DNA of 64,000 nt from CAWDJT01 sp963828705 (GCA_963828705.1 CAWHGA010000002.1:7112-71111); one strand, 5' to 3'; counted from the stretch's first letter, positions 35,583 to 44,956 are shown. The notes: generated from the sequence alone by a model not told the origin. Made by a program: numbers and translations.

Positions 35583-35693
35583 ATGGATATACTTCCGGTG
35601 GTGCATAAGCTTGGTCTGTTGTTACTTGGCCTTTTGCTTAGCCTCGGTGCCCAGGTTCGGGGACCCACCGACTTCCCTTGTCCATCGTCATAA
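35583..35693 (+). CDS. leuL: leucine-rich leader peptide of leuA
   Basis: A 36-residue frame: MDILPVVHKLGLLLLGLLLS, then LGAQVRGPTDFPCPSS. Ten of the codons are leucine, with CTG-TTG-TTA-CTT and CTT-TTG-CTT runs. AGGGATAAG lies just before the ATG. A perfect terminator follows at 35715-35752 and leuA after that. This is the architecture of a leucine attenuator, in which ribosome stalling at Leu codons controls the terminator. It could also be a random hydrophobic peptide; codon density and position argue against that. Confidence 0.65.
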   Translation: MDILPVVHKLGLLLLGLLLSLGAQVRGPTDFPCPSS

Positions 35694-35714
35694 TCTTCGT
35701 CACAGATGGAAAGT

Positions 35715-35752
35715 AGAGGCCATGGGTTCCCGCCCATGGCCTCTTTGTTTTT
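35715..35752 (+). terminator. leuA attenuator terminator
   Basis: AGAGGCCATGGG (35715-35726) pairs perfectly with CCCATGGCCTCT (35733-35744), followed by TTGTTTTT. It lies 22 bases after the leucine-rich peptide stop and about 390 bases before leuA. A possible competing pairing exists between TGGCCTT at 35627-35633, inside the leader frame, and GAGGCCA in the 5' arm. The interval 35753-36141 shows nothing else. Confidence 0.8.
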
Positions 35753-36141
35753 GGTGCGGGAGAATCTGCCAACCGGTTCAGTAAATCCGGCCTGAGGTTC
35801 GCAAGGTCGGGTGAAGTCAGCCGCTACCGAAGCCGCTGGATGGGATGTGGGGATCGTGATCGCCTGGTGTGGCTGTGGCTCGGTGGCGATTGAATGGAGG
35901 TGATGACACATGGGGCTTGGCAGCCCAACGGATTTGGATGAAGGCGATGACCTTGGGTTGAGGTCGAGACCGCTGGCGGTGCTTCTGTGGAGCACTGGAG
36001 CGGCAATGGTTTCAGCACATGATCTGGCAAAGCACCATTGGCAGGATCGGCCTGTGGATGGAATATGAGGCAAGGTTGCCATCCATACGCCGGTCCTGTC
36101 AAAGGCGCGGAGCCACTTTTTCAAGCGGAAAGGATAGAGCC

Positions 36142-37671
36142 ATGAGTCGAAGAATCTATGTGTTTGACACCACGCTTCGTGATGGGGAGCAGGTCCCGGG
36201 AGCGAAACTGAATAGGGGACAGAAACTGGAGATCGCTCAACAGTTGGCCAAGCTGGGGGTGGATGTGATCGAGGCCGGCTTCCCCTGCTCGTCACCCGAG
36301 GATCTGCAGGCGGTTAAGGCGGTCGCCGAACAGGTTCGCGGCCCGGTGATTGCCGGTCTGGCGCGAGCAGTGCAGCAGGACATCGACATTGCCTGGGAGG
36401 CCGTGCAGAAGGCAGAAAGGCCTCGAATCCATGTGTTTCTTGGGGCCTCGGACATCCATCTGCAGAAGAAGCTGCGCCGCGACCGGGAAAGCGCTTTGGA
36501 GATGGTGACCCAGACGGTGCGCTATGCCAAGCGCTACTGCGAAGACGTAGAGTTCTCCACCGAAGATGCGTCGCGCAGTGATTTCGACTATCTTTGCCAG
36601 ATGGTGGAGGTGGCCATCCGGGCCGGAGCTACCGTGATCAATGTGCCCGATACGGTCGGCTATGCCATCCCGGAAGAATACGGGGACATGATTCGCCGCC
36701 TGCGGGAACGGGTGCAGGCCTTGGATCAGATCACCCTGAGCGTGCATTGTCACAACGACCTGGGCCTGGCGGTAGCCAACAGCCTGGCGGCCATCCGCAA
36801 TGGCGCCAACCAGGTGGAATGCACCATCAACGGTGTCGGCGAGCGGGCCGGAAACGCCTCCTTGGAAGAAATCGTCATGGCCCTGCGGACGCGACCTGGC
36901 CTCTACGATACCGAAACCGGCATCGTATCCACCGAGATCTATCGCACCAGCCGCATGGTGAGCCGGCTCATGAATATCCCCGTGCAACCCAACAAGGCCA
37001 TTGTCGGCTCCAACGCCTTTGCTCATTCATCCGGCATTCATCAGGACGGCATCCTCAAAGACCGGCAAACCTATGAAATCATTCGGCCGGAAGACGTCGG
37101 GATCCGCCAGCACAGCATCGTTCTTACCGCCCGGTCCGGCCGTGCGGCGTTGCGCCATCGGCTGGCTGAGATCGGCTTTGAACTCAATCAGGAAGTCTTC
37201 GAACGGGTCTACAACCGGTTCGTGGCGGTTGCTGATCGCAAGAAGGAAATCGGCAGCGAGGATCTGCGGGTGATTGTCGAGATCGAATTGACCAAGGTGC
37301 ACGAAACTTTCACCCTCCACAGCATTCAGATCATGAGCGGTTCGAATATGACACCGCTCGCTGCGGTGACGCTGAAGCGCGAAGAACAACTGCTGACCGA
37401 TGCCGCCACCGGCAATGGCCCGGTGAATGCGGCCTTTAACTGTATCGAGCGGCTTGTACGGGAGCAGGGGATTTTGCGCGACTACGATCTGAAAGCGGTC
37501 ACCATGGGGAAAGATGCCCTCGGGGAGGCCACGGTCCGGGTAGAAATCGAGGGCACGATCTATTCTGGCATCGGCACCAGTCCGGACATTATCGAGGCCA
37601 GTGCACGCGCTTACTTGAACGCTTTCAATCGATTCTTCGCCAACTCCTATGGGGGGGAATCGCCGACTTGA
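36142..37671 (+). CDS. leuA: 2-isopropylmalate synthase
   Basis: First committed step of leucine synthesis: acetyl-CoA plus 2-oxoisovalerate. About 509 residues from ATG 36142. Metal and catalytic motifs: FDTTLRDGEQVPGAKLNRGQ, VIEAGFPCSSPEDLQAV and LSVHCHNDLGLAVANSLAAI, then GVGERAGNASLEEIVMAL and NAFAHSSGIHQDGILKDR. The C-terminal leucine-sensing domain follows (TLHSIQIMSGSNMTPLAAVT; ATVRVEIEGTIYSGIGTSPD). Clean throughout. Expression is likely controlled by the leucine leader upstream. Confidence 0.95.
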   Translation: MSRRIYVFDTTLRDGEQVPGAKLNRGQKLEIAQQLAKLGVDVIEAGFPCSSPEDLQAVKAVAEQVRGPVIAGLARAVQQDIDIAWEAVQKAERPRIHVFLGASDIHLQKKLRRDRESALEMVTQTVRYAKRYCEDVEFSTEDASRSDFDYLCQMVEVAIRAGATVINVPDTVGYAIPEEYGDMIRRLRERVQALDQITLSVHCHNDLGLAVANSLAAIRNGANQVECTINGVGERAGNASLEEIVMALRTRPGLYDTETGIVSTEIYRTSRMVSRLMNIPVQPNKAIVGSNAFAHSSGIHQDGILKDRQTYEIIRPEDVGIRQHSIVLTARSGRAALRHRLAEIGFELNQEVFERVYNRFVAVADRKKEIGSEDLRVIVEIELTKVHETFTLHSIQIMSGSNMTPLAAVTLKREEQLLTDAATGNGPVNAAFNCIERLVREQGILRDYDLKAVTMGKDALGEATVRVEIEGTIYSGIGTSPDIIEASARAYLNAFNRFFANSYGGESPT

Positions 37672-37680
37672 TCCAACTCG

Positions 37681-37712
37681 CCCGCATGGTCACGCGATCG
37701 TGATCATGCGGG
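37681..37712 (+). terminator. stem-loop after leuA
   Basis: CCCGCATG-G-TCACG pairs with CGTGA-T-CATGCGGG around a CGAT loop, 10 bases after the leuA stop. There is no T tract, so it may act with a factor or simply protect the message end. Confidence 0.45.
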
Positions 37713-37773
37713 TGGGGAAGCGACAGGCCAGCCTCGTGCAGCGGTCGTTGTCGGAGAATCGGAGCTAACGATC

Positions 37774-37989
37774 ATGGACCAGCAGCCGGACAGACTCGAA
37801 AAAGGCATCCGCTTTGGCTGCGGTGCAGTATTCGGAGCTTTCCTGGGCTTTTTCTGGTTTGGTCTGTACTGGGTGGGAATCTCGAACAGTTTGGTGATTC
37901 TTGCCTTCATCGGCCTGGCCCTGGTCTGTGGGGTGTTGGCGATGCAGTTTGGAGACCGGTTCTGGTCTGGTCTCAAGGACTGGATCTGA
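37774..37989 (+). CDS. small two-span membrane protein
   Basis: About 71 residues: MDQQPDRLEKGIRFGCGAVF, then GAFLGFFWFGLYWVGISNSL and VILAFIGLALVCGVLAMQFG, ending GDRFWSGLKDWI. Two membrane segments with a charged start. Proteins of this size and pattern follow leuA or tRNA genes in several Desulfobacterota, but no function is known. Confidence 0.6.
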   Translation: MDQQPDRLEKGIRFGCGAVFGAFLGFFWFGLYWVGISNSLVILAFIGLALVCGVLAMQFGDRFWSGLKDWI

Positions 37990-38080
37990 TGGTGGTAGGG
38001 GGTTGATGCGCATGATGTGCAAAGGGCTTTCCCGGTCAGGGGGCGATGCTGGTGAGAGTATATGAGGAGACTCATAGTCG

Positions 38081-38725
38081 ATGCGATTGCAGTTGCCGTC
38101 AGGGCGACGAATTCTGATTTCGCCGGTGTTTTTCTGGGAATCGGCGCGGGATGTCCTGTTCACAATGCGAACCGCGGGGGCGTTCCATCCTTCCCATGTG
38201 ACCACTCGCTTATCCCTGGAACTCCTGGAAAAACACCTCGTTGCCGGCCAATGCCAAACCTTGCTGGATGTGGGTTGCGGTTCGGGAATTTTAGCTCTGG
38301 CAGGGGCCGCCTTCGGCGTTGGCGTGAGTGTCGGGCTGGACATCGACCGCCGGGCAGTCCGGCTGGCACGCGACAATGCTTGCCGTAACGACCTTGGCGG
38401 CCGGACTTGCTGGTTGACAGGGAGTTGCACTGCCGTCCGGGGAAACTTCGATTGTGTCGTGGCCAACCTGCCCTTCGAGGTGTTGACGGAACTGCTGGGC
38501 GAACTGGCACGTCTGATGGCAGACGATGGCACCCTGATCTTGTCCGGATTTCAAGATGTGCGCTGGCATGAAGTGGTGTCAAAACTCATGGATCATGGCC
38601 TGGTACCGCTTCGCCATGTGTCGGGTGACTATACGTTCTACGGGGTCCCGCCGTCGGGGAGTTTCACCTGGATGGCAATGGTGGCGATGCGAGCGGGGCG
38701 AGCTCCGGCGCCAGCCAGGAGGTGA
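38081..38725 (+). CDS. PrmA-like SAM-dependent methyltransferase
   Basis: About 214 residues. The HPSHVTTRLSLELLEKHL block followed by LLDVGCGSGILALAGAAFG (SAM-binding motif I), VGLDIDRRAVRLARDNA and FDCVVANLPFEVL resembles ribosomal protein L11 methyltransferase and relatives. It is short at the N-terminus, and the segment before HPSH (FFWESARDVLFTMRTAGAF) may be partly out of frame. The substrate could be L11 or another protein. It converges with engB, overlapping its 3' end by about 60 bases. Confidence 0.65.
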   Translation: MRLQLPSGRRILISPVFFWESARDVLFTMRTAGAFHPSHVTTRLSLELLEKHLVAGQCQTLLDVGCGSGILALAGAAFGVGVSVGLDIDRRAVRLARDNACRNDLGGRTCWLTGSCTAVRGNFDCVVANLPFEVLTELLGELARLMADDGTLILSGFQDVRWHEVVSKLMDHGLVPLRHVSGDYTFYGVPPSGSFTWMAMVAMRAGRAPAPARR

Positions 38726-39299
38726 TCCGCTGCCACAGAGCCGTGCGACCTTCGCGCGTAAGCGCGGAAAACAGCACACAATCTTCGACCGGGAGCCCCA
38801 ACACCAGCGAGATTTGGCGGGTATGCTCCGACCACTGACTACGTTTGAGTTTGTCGGCCTTGGTGAGCACGGCGATGGCAGGCAGGCCCTGGTCGCGCAG
38901 CCAGTTCCAGAGTTGCACGTCATCGGCTGTGGGTGGGTGACGCAAGTCGAGAATCTGGACCACGCCGCAAAGCTGCTTGCGAGTGGTCAGGTAGCTCTGG
39001 ACCATCGGCCGCCAACTGGCCCGGATGGCTGCCGGCACGCGGGCAAACCCATAGCCGGGCAAATCCACAAAGCAAAACGCCTGATTGATATCGAAGAAGT
39101 TGATGGTCTGGGTGCGACCGGGAGTGCGACTGATGCGGACCAGTTTCTTGCGCTGCAACAGACAATTGATCAGGCTGGATTTGCCGACATTGGACCGGCC
39201 GGCGAAGGCCAGTTCGGGGAGTTCATGCCGCGGGTACTGGGCAGGTTTGACAGCGGACCCGATGAATTCGGCGGATTTGATGACGATTGTGGGTTCCAT
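38664..39299 (-). CDS. engB: ribosome-biogenesis GTPase EngB/YsxC
   Basis: About 211 residues. GTPase motifs: AFAGRSNVGKSSLINCLL (G1), RTPGRTQTINFF (G2), VDLPGYGFARVP (G3), AVLTKADKL (G4) and LFSALTREG (G5). Needed for large-subunit assembly in studied bacteria. Last gene of the minus-strand string from hyuA; starts 8 bases past the aminotransferase stop. Its 3' end overlaps the convergent methyltransferase. Confidence 0.93.
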   Translation of the reverse strand: MEPTIVIKSAEFIGSAVKPAQYPRHELPELAFAGRSNVGKSSLINCLLQRKKLVRISRTPGRTQTINFFDINQAFCFVDLPGYGFARVPAAIRASWRPMVQSYLTTRKQLCGVVQILDLRHPPTADDVQLWNWLRDQGLPAIAVLTKADKLKRSQWSEHTRQISLVLGLPVEDCVLFSALTREGRTALWQRITSWLAPELAPLASPPLPSR

Positions 39300-39307
39300 A
39301 AGTATGA

Positions 39308-40466
39308 TTATTGCCTGGGCCGGCTGTTGAGGTAGCGTTCCAGACGTGACAGGCCTTCGGCGATGTTTTCAAGGGAGTTGGCGTAGCTGAACCGCACGTA
39401 TCCTTCGCCATGAGCACCAAAATCAATTCCTGGTGTGATCCCGACGTGAGCGTGTTCCAGCACCTCGAAGGCGAAGGCATAAGAATGTGTCGGTAAAGCG
39501 TCTGGCGTTGGCAAAGACGTAGAAGGCACCGGTGGGTTCCACGGCGATGCCGAACCCCATCTCCCGCAACCGCTGGATCATAAATTGCCGCCGGGTATTG
39601 TAGACGTCCAGCATGGTGCGAGTTTCTTCGGCCATGCAGGGCTCGGTGAGAGCCGCATAGCCGGCCCATTGAACCACGGAATTGGCGGAAATGAAAAAGT
39701 TCTGCATCATCTTCTGGATGGGGCGGACCAGCACTCCAGGGACGATCAGATATCCCAGGCGCAGTCCGGTCATGGCGTAAAGCTTGGAGAAACCGTTGAA
39801 AACGATGCAATGATCAGTGAATTCCAGGATGGAGTGGGCCTGTCCTTCATAGACCAGGCCGTGATAGATCTCGTCACTCAATACCAGAGTGCCCATGTCG
39901 GCAATGGCCTGCATCCGATCGGCGTCGAGCAGGTTGCCGGTGGGATTAGCCGGGGAATTGATGAAGATCGCTCGGGTTCGCGAGGTCAAATTCTTGCGGA
40001 TATCGTCCGGACGATACTGGAAACCGTCTTCTTCGAACACCGGAATGGTCCGGGGAATGCCGCCGAAAAACTGGATGAAGTTGGGGTAGCAGGCGTAATG
40101 GGGATCGGATAGCACCACTTCGTCGCCGTTTTCCAAAAGCGCCGCCAGGGCCACAAAGATAGCCGGGGATGAGCCCATGGTGACAATCACCCGGTCCGGG
40201 TCGATGGGAGCAAGGTTGTAGGTGGTTTGGTAGTGATGGGCGATGGCGCCCCGCAGTTCCGGGATCCCAAGGCTGTGGGTGTAATGCGTGTCACCGCGCT
40301 GTAAGGCTTGGCTGGCGGCCTCTCGAATGCACTGGGGGGTGTCGAAGTCGGGTTCCCCCACCTCCAGGTGGATGATGGGCGTTCCGGCCCGCTCCATCGC
40401 CTGGGCCTTTTCCAGGACATCCATGACGATGAAGGGTTTGATCTCCCGAACGCGCTTACTGATCAT
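39308..40466 (-). CDS. class I/II PLP-dependent aminotransferase (one frameshift)
   Basis: About 386 residues. MISKRVREIKPFIVMDVLEK, IHLEVGEPDFDTPQCIREAA, VTMGSSPAIFVALAALLENG, NSPANPTGNLLD, LVLSDEIYHGLVYEG and the PLP-lysine region FNGFSKLYAMTGLRLGYLIV are aspartate/alanine aminotransferase features. The frame changes near 39485; the end reads AFEVLEHAHVGITPGIDFGA and EGYVRFSYANSLENIAEGLS. Substrate cannot be fixed from sequence; aspartate-type is likely. Its ATG overlaps the TPR gene stop by four bases. Confidence 0.88.
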
Positions 40467-41257
40467 CGCGGCTTCTGCCCATCCAAGGCCTGGAGACCAC
40501 GCTCGGCCTCCACCGCCATCGGGGTGTTTGGCGCTAGCTTCAGCACGCGATTGAAGGAAAAGGCGGCATTGACGAAATCACCAGCCTGGTAACACAAACG
40601 GGCAAAATCGTAATGGGCTGCAGCCATGTTGGGTGCATTCTGCACGGCGTTGGCATAGGCTTCCCGGGCTTCTTCCTTGCGCCCTAAGGTTTCCAAAGCC
40701 TTCCCCATGCGGTGATAGGCTGCTCCATAATTCCTGTTGGCCTGCACGGCGTGCTGGTAGTGGGACAGAGCCATCGGCCAGTTCTGCTGCCGCTCGTAGA
40801 GCAGGCCGATGTTGAAAAGTGGGATGAAGGGGGTCTGATAAAATGGGCTGCTGAGTGCCTTCTGGAAGGCCTGCATGGCCTCGTCGATCTTGCCTTGTTC
40901 GGCGTAGATCTTGCCAAGAGCGTTGTAAGCCTCGGGGTAATCCGGTTTGAACTGAACCGCCAGGAGAAAGTATTCCAAGGCCTTTTCCGACATCCCCCGG
41001 GAGTCATAGGCATCGCCCAAGTCGTACAGGATAAGCGGATCTTTGGGTTGTTTCTGGTCCGCCATGGTAAGATAACGCATGGCATTGGTCGCATCCCCGG
41101 CCGCTAAAAACTTCTCACCCATTTCCCGAAGCTGGTCGCCATCCATCTTCTGCAAGGGGTCAGCGTTTCCTGACTTGGTGGATGGTGTGGTGCACGCCAG
41201 GCAGCTTAAGCATAAAGCCACCCCCAGCCATCGTCCATAAGCATTCCATCGTATCAT
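40463..41257 (-). CDS. TPR-repeat lipoprotein
   Basis: About 264 residues. N-terminal signal with a lipobox-like LSCLACTT, so likely a lipid-anchored outer-membrane or periplasmic protein. Five to six tetratricopeptide repeats follow, for example AMRYLTMADQKQPKDPLILY, DLGDAYDSRGMSEKALEYFL, ALGKIYAEQGKIDEAMQAFQ and RMGKALETLGRKEEAREAYA. PilF/PilW-like pilus assembly lipoproteins look similar, but no pilus genes are near. It directly follows hisG, whose frame begins at its end. Confidence 0.8.
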   Translation of the reverse strand: MIRWNAYGRWLGVALCLSCLACTTPSTKSGNADPLQKMDGDQLREMGEKFLAAGDATNAMRYLTMADQKQPKDPLILYDLGDAYDSRGMSEKALEYFLLAVQFKPDYPEAYNALGKIYAEQGKIDEAMQAFQKALSSPFYQTPFIPLFNIGLLYERQQNWPMALSHYQHAVQANRNYGAAYHRMGKALETLGRKEEAREAYANAVQNAPNMAAAHYDFARLCYQAGDFVNAAFSFNRVLKLAPNTPMAVEAERGLQALDGQKPR

Positions 41258-42129
41258 CAGATCACCTTATTGAGTGGGTATTCGATGATTCCTTCCGCAC
41301 CCTGCTTCAGCAACTTGGGAATGAGCTCCCTCACGACCCGTTTGCTGACCACGGTCTCCACGGACAGCCAATCGCTTTGGTAGAGGTGGGCGATGGTGGG
41401 GGCGTTGAGACTTGGCAGGATTTCCATCACGGTAATGAGTTTGTTTTCGGGCACATTCATCTTAAGGCCCACCAGTTCTTCAGCTCGCAGCGCCCCCTGG
41501 AGCAGGAGAGCGATCTGCTCGATCTTCTCGCGCTTCCAGGGATCTTGCCAGGAGGTCTTGTTGACAATGAGCTGGGTGTTGGATTGCATCAAGTCCTGAA
41601 CAATTCGCAAACCATTGGCCCGCATGGTGGCACCGGTTTCGGTGACTTCCACGATGGCGTCACACAGACCGGAGATGACCTTGGCTTCGGTGGCGCCCCA
41701 TGAGAACTCGACCTCGACATCGATGTTTTGCGCGCTAAAAAAGCGACGGGTGAAGTTAACCAGTTCGGTGGCGATTTTCTTGCCCTGGAGGTCCTGCAAC
41801 GTCTTGACCGGAGAATCATAGGGAACGGCCAAGACCCAGCGCGCGGGACGCTGACTGACCTTGGAATAAACCAGGTCAGCCACGACCTCCACATCCGAAT
41901 CGTTTTCCACTATCCAGTCGCGCCCAGTGAGCCCGGCATCAAAGGTGCCGCTTTGGACGTAACGGGACATCTCCTGAGCCCGGCAGATGGCGCAGCTGAT
42001 TTCAGGATCGTTGATTTCCGGAAAATAGTTGCGGCTGGTCAAGGAAATGCGCCAACCTGATTGCCGAAATAGATTGATAGTGGATTCCTGCAGGCTCCCT
42101 TTGGGAATCCCGACAACGATCTGTTTCAC
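41257..42129 (-). CDS. hisG: ATP phosphoribosyltransferase, long form
   Basis: First step of histidine synthesis. I take the GTG at 42129, which overlaps the hisI stop by four bases, giving VKQIVVGIPKGSLQESTINL and about 290 residues. Family motifs: FDAGLTGRDWIVEND, ELVNFTRRFF, GATEAKVISGLCDAIVEVTE, TGATMRANGLRIV. The extra C-terminal domain (TVMEILPSLNAPTIAHLYQS onward) is the histidine-feedback domain of the long form, which needs no HisZ. Unbroken. Confidence 0.94.
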   Translation of the reverse strand: MKQIVVGIPKGSLQESTINLFRQSGWRISLTSRNYFPEINDPEISCAICRAQEMSRYVQSGTFDAGLTGRDWIVENDSDVEVVADLVYSKVSQRPARWVLAVPYDSPVKTLQDLQGKKIATELVNFTRRFFSAQNIDVEVEFSWGATEAKVISGLCDAIVEVTETGATMRANGLRIVQDLMQSNTQLIVNKTSWQDPWKREKIEQIALLLQGALRAEELVGLKMNVPENKLITVMEILPSLNAPTIAHLYQSDWLSVETVVSKRVVRELIPKLLKQGAEGIIEYPLNKVI

Positions 42130-42506
42130 TTGTGATAAACCTCCGCCGGATTGAACTTGATGTCTTCTACCTCTTCCATCTGGCCATCCCGGTAACGCCG
42201 GTAGAAACAACTGACGTGCCCGGTGTGGCAGGCCGCTCCACCCACCTGCTCGACTTTCAGCAAAATGGTGTCCAGATCGCAGTCCAACAGTATTTCGTGA
42301 ACCTGCTGGGTGTGGCCGGAAGTCTCGCCCTTGAGCCACAACTGCTGCCGTGAGCGACTCCAGTAATGCGCCTTGCCGGTTTCCAGGGTCTTTTGCCAGG
42401 CCAGTTCATTCATATATGCCAGCATGAGCACCTTGCCGCTGTGCGCATCCTGTACGATAGCTGGCAAGAGTCCGTGACCTTTACTAAAATCCGGTTGCAA
42501 AGTCAA
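42126..42506 (-). CDS. hisI: phosphoribosyl-AMP cyclohydrolase
   Basis: Third step of histidine synthesis; about 126 residues, the stand-alone form without the HisE domain. Motifs: PAIVQDAHSGKVLMLAYMNE, ETGKAHYWSRSRQQLWLKGE, TSGHTQQVHEILLDCDLDTI, and the zinc-site AACHTGHVSCFYRR. Directly upstream of hisG with overlapping start and stop. Confidence 0.95.
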   Translation of the reverse strand: MTLQPDFSKGHGLLPAIVQDAHSGKVLMLAYMNELAWQKTLETGKAHYWSRSRQQLWLKGETSGHTQQVHEILLDCDLDTILLKVEQVGGAACHTGHVSCFYRRYRDGQMEEVEDIKFNPAEVYHK

Positions 42507-42554
42507 TCCAAGCCTTTCTTTGCGCTGTGGTTATCGCCGCGAACCGCTTATGTC

Positions 42555-43583
42555 TCACGCATACCGGGCTACCAGTTGGCCGCAGGCGGCCCCGACTCCG
42601 GCGCCCCGGCTTTGGCGCACCGTGGCGGTGATGTGGGCCTTCAGCAAAGCGTCCTGGAAGGCGCGAATACGCTCTTCGGGCGATGGTCTGAAGGGCGCGT
42701 CCCGGTATTGGTTGAACGGGATCAAGTTCACCTTGGCCCGCACCCCATGAAGCAGCTTGATCAGCTTGCGGACCTGGTCGGGGCTGTCATTGACGCCGTC
42801 CAGCAGCAGATACTCGAAGGTAATCCTCTTGCGTGGCGGCGTGGGGTACTCCCGACACGCAGCCATGAGTTCCTGCAAGGGGTAAGAGCGATTGATCGGC
42901 ATCAGATCATTGCGAATGGCGTCATCGGCGGCGTGCAGGCTGATAGCCAGGTTCACCGGGCTGTCAGTCCCCAGTCGGCGCAATTGTGGCACCAGGCCAA
43001 CGGTGGACAGGGTGATGCGTCGGTGTGAAAAGGCCAGGCCGTTGGGATCCTGCAAAATAGCCAGTGCGCGAATCACAGCGTCGTAGTTGGCCAGGGGTTC
43101 GCCCATCCCCATAAGGACCAGATTGGTCAGCTGGACATCAGGGTTTAAGTCGCGCTGCACCTGGCAAACCTGGTCCACGATTTCTGCGGCTTCGAGGTTA
43201 CGCTTGAAACCGAGGGTGCCGGTGAGACAAAAGCGGCACCCGAGAGCACAGCCTACCTGACTGGACACGCACAGGGTGTGTCGGGGCGGATCGGGAATGG
43301 CCACAGCTTCGATAGTGTGGCCGTCAAGCAGGGAGAACAGGTATTTGACCGTGCCATCCGGGGCGGAGTGCTTGGCCGTCAGGCTGAGCACATCCAGGTG
43401 GGTGTCGGTTTCCAGGCGGGCACGAAAGGCTCTGCCCAGGTCGCTGCACTGTGCCCAAGAAGCAGCCTGGCGGGCGTACAGGTGGCGGAACAACTGGCGG
43501 GCGCGAAAACGCCTTTCGCCTCGGCTTTCCACCCAGTCTTCCAGCTCCGCCAGAGAGTAGTTCTTAAGCAGTGCACGGCTCAT
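42555..43583 (-). CDS. rlmN: dual-specificity RNA methyltransferase RlmN
   Basis: Radical-SAM enzyme that methylates C2 of A2503 in 23S rRNA and A37 in some tRNAs. Start at ATG 43583 (MSRALLKNYSLAELEDWVES); the frame is open 16 codons further up. Cluster motif CALGCRFCLTGTLGFKRNL (CxxxCxxC), VLMGMGEPLANYDAVIRAL, HRRITLSTVGLVP and NLAISLHAADDAIRNDLMPI are present, with the late catalytic Cys in GAACGQL. Intact. Confidence 0.95.
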   Translation of the reverse strand: MSRALLKNYSLAELEDWVESRGERRFRARQLFRHLYARQAASWAQCSDLGRAFRARLETDTHLDVLSLTAKHSAPDGTVKYLFSLLDGHTIEAVAIPDPPRHTLCVSSQVGCALGCRFCLTGTLGFKRNLEAAEIVDQVCQVQRDLNPDVQLTNLVLMGMGEPLANYDAVIRALAILQDPNGLAFSHRRITLSTVGLVPQLRRLGTDSPVNLAISLHAADDAIRNDLMPINRSYPLQELMAACREYPTPPRKRITFEYLLLDGVNDSPDQVRKLIKLLHGVRAKVNLIPFNQYRDAPFRPSPEERIRAFQDALLKAHITATVRQSRGAGVGAACGQLVARYA

Positions 43584-43627
43584 GAACAATATCCCATTCG
43601 GTTTTCTTGCTAAGGCCACCTGCCTGG

Positions 43628-44956
43628 TCACGATTTCTTCACCAGGTATTGGCGGTTGCGCCGATCCTGAAGGAAAACACGATCGTAGGGCGGCCCCTTG
43701 ACCTCATCATACCATTTATGACCCAGTTCCAGGCAGTTGTTACAGGCTTTTCTGGGGATGTGGACAGCATAGATACGGTAACCGGTGTCCGTCCTGGAAT
43801 CAATGGACAACACCCCGCTGCAGTCAGGGCAAACTCGAATCCTTTCCTTCTGGGTTTCAAGAATATTGCCGGTGTCGTAGAAGATAGTGCGCTCACGTTC
43901 GACCAGCTTTGGGTTGCTGCGATTCTTGTCAAGAATTGCCGGGCATTCTCGCCATTTCTCCAAAACCCCTGCAACCATCTTGTCGATATAGTCGCTGGTG
44001 TCCTTCGACTGTCGGATTTTGCCAGGCGAGTAATCGGGTTCCTGTACCTTGCTGAAATCCAGACCCGCTAGAGCCAGGATGATGCCTACGTTTACATAGG
44101 GCAGGGCACCTTCAATGGAATAGCCCCCTTCAAGCACGGCAATGTCGGGTTTGAGACGCGAAGTTAAGGTAGCGTACCCCTGCGCCGAAAAGCTCATGTT
44201 GGTGATGGGGTCGGTGTAGTGATTGTCCTGGCCGGCTGAATTGATGATCAGTTCCGGTTTGAAATCATCGAGAATTGGCAGCACCACGTGATCAAGGGCG
44301 TAGAGGAACCCTTCTTCCGAGGTCCGTGGGGGAAGTGGGATATTGATGGTGGTCCCCACAGCTGTCGGCCCGCCCAGTTCGTAATCGAAGCCCGACCCCG
44401 GATACAGCGTGCGGCCGTCCTGGTGCATGGAGATGAACAAGGTGTCCGGGTCATGCCAGTAGATGTCCTGGGTCCCGTCTCCATGGTGGCAATCGGTATC
44501 GACGATGGCGATTCGGTCGACACCGTAGGCATCGCGAATGAATTCGATCATGATGGCTTCAATGTTGATGTTGCAGAAGCCCCGTGCCCCATGGACGACT
44601 CGCATGGCATGGTGGCCTGGAGGGCGCACCAGGGCAAAACCGCGCTCGACCTGCTTATTCATCACCGCGATGGCCGTGGTCTTGGCGCCTCCGGCACTGA
44701 TCAGGTGGGATCCGGTGGTCACACTCCACTCGTCCGGAACGCAAAAATGCACTCGGCGGATGTCGTCCAGGTTGGCCAGATCGGGCTTGAATTCCACAAT
44801 TCCGTCAATGTCCAGAAGACCTTCCTCAAAGACCTGGTCCTGAGTGTACAGGAGCCGTTCCTCGCGCTCAGGATGAGTCGGGCTGATGGCCCAATCGAAA
44901 GCGGGAAAGAAAACCAGCCCGGTCTTGTGTTTTGCCTTGAGCATGCGCAGTTCCAT
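43628..44956 (-). CDS. histone-deacetylase-family hydrolase with C-terminal zinc ribbon
   Basis: About 442 residues. The first 320 form the arginase-like HDAC/acetylpolyamine amidohydrolase domain: ISPTHPEREERLLYTQDQV, RPPGHHAMRVVHGARGFCNI (His pair), VDTDCHHGDGTQDIYWHDP (zinc Asp and His), GQDNHYTDPIT (second zinc Asp) and VLEGGYSIEGALPY. The last part has two CxxC pairs (VCPDCSG and ACNNCLE), a likely structural zinc ribbon not usual in bacterial members. Possible substrates are acetyl-lysine proteins or acetylated polyamines. It follows a hydantoinase gene by 26 bases. Confidence 0.85.
   Translation of the reverse strand: MELRMLKAKHKTGLVFFPAFDWAISPTHPEREERLLYTQDQVFEEGLLDIDGIVEFKPDLANLDDIRRVHFCVPDEWSVTTGSHLISAGGAKTTAIAVMNKQVERGFALVRPPGHHAMRVVHGARGFCNINIEAIMIEFIRDAYGVDRIAIVDTDCHHGDGTQDIYWHDPDTLFISMHQDGRTLYPGSGFDYELGGPTAVGTTINIPLPPRTSEEGFLYALDHVVLPILDDFKPELIINSAGQDNHYTDPITNMSFSAQGYATLTSRLKPDIAVLEGGYSIEGALPYVNVGIILALAGLDFSKVQEPDYSPGKIRQSKDTSDYIDKMVAGVLEKWRECPAILDKNRSNPKLVERERTIFYDTGNILETQKERIRVCPDCSGVLSIDSRTDTGYRIYAVHIPRKACNNCLELGHKWYDEVKGPPYDRVFLQDRRNRQYLVKKS

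Noticed and set aside
35549..36295. A 248-residue minus-strand frame upstream of leuA
   Set aside because: Composition is Ser/Pro/His-rich shadow-like, it runs antisense to the leader peptide, terminator and leuA start, and shows no motif.
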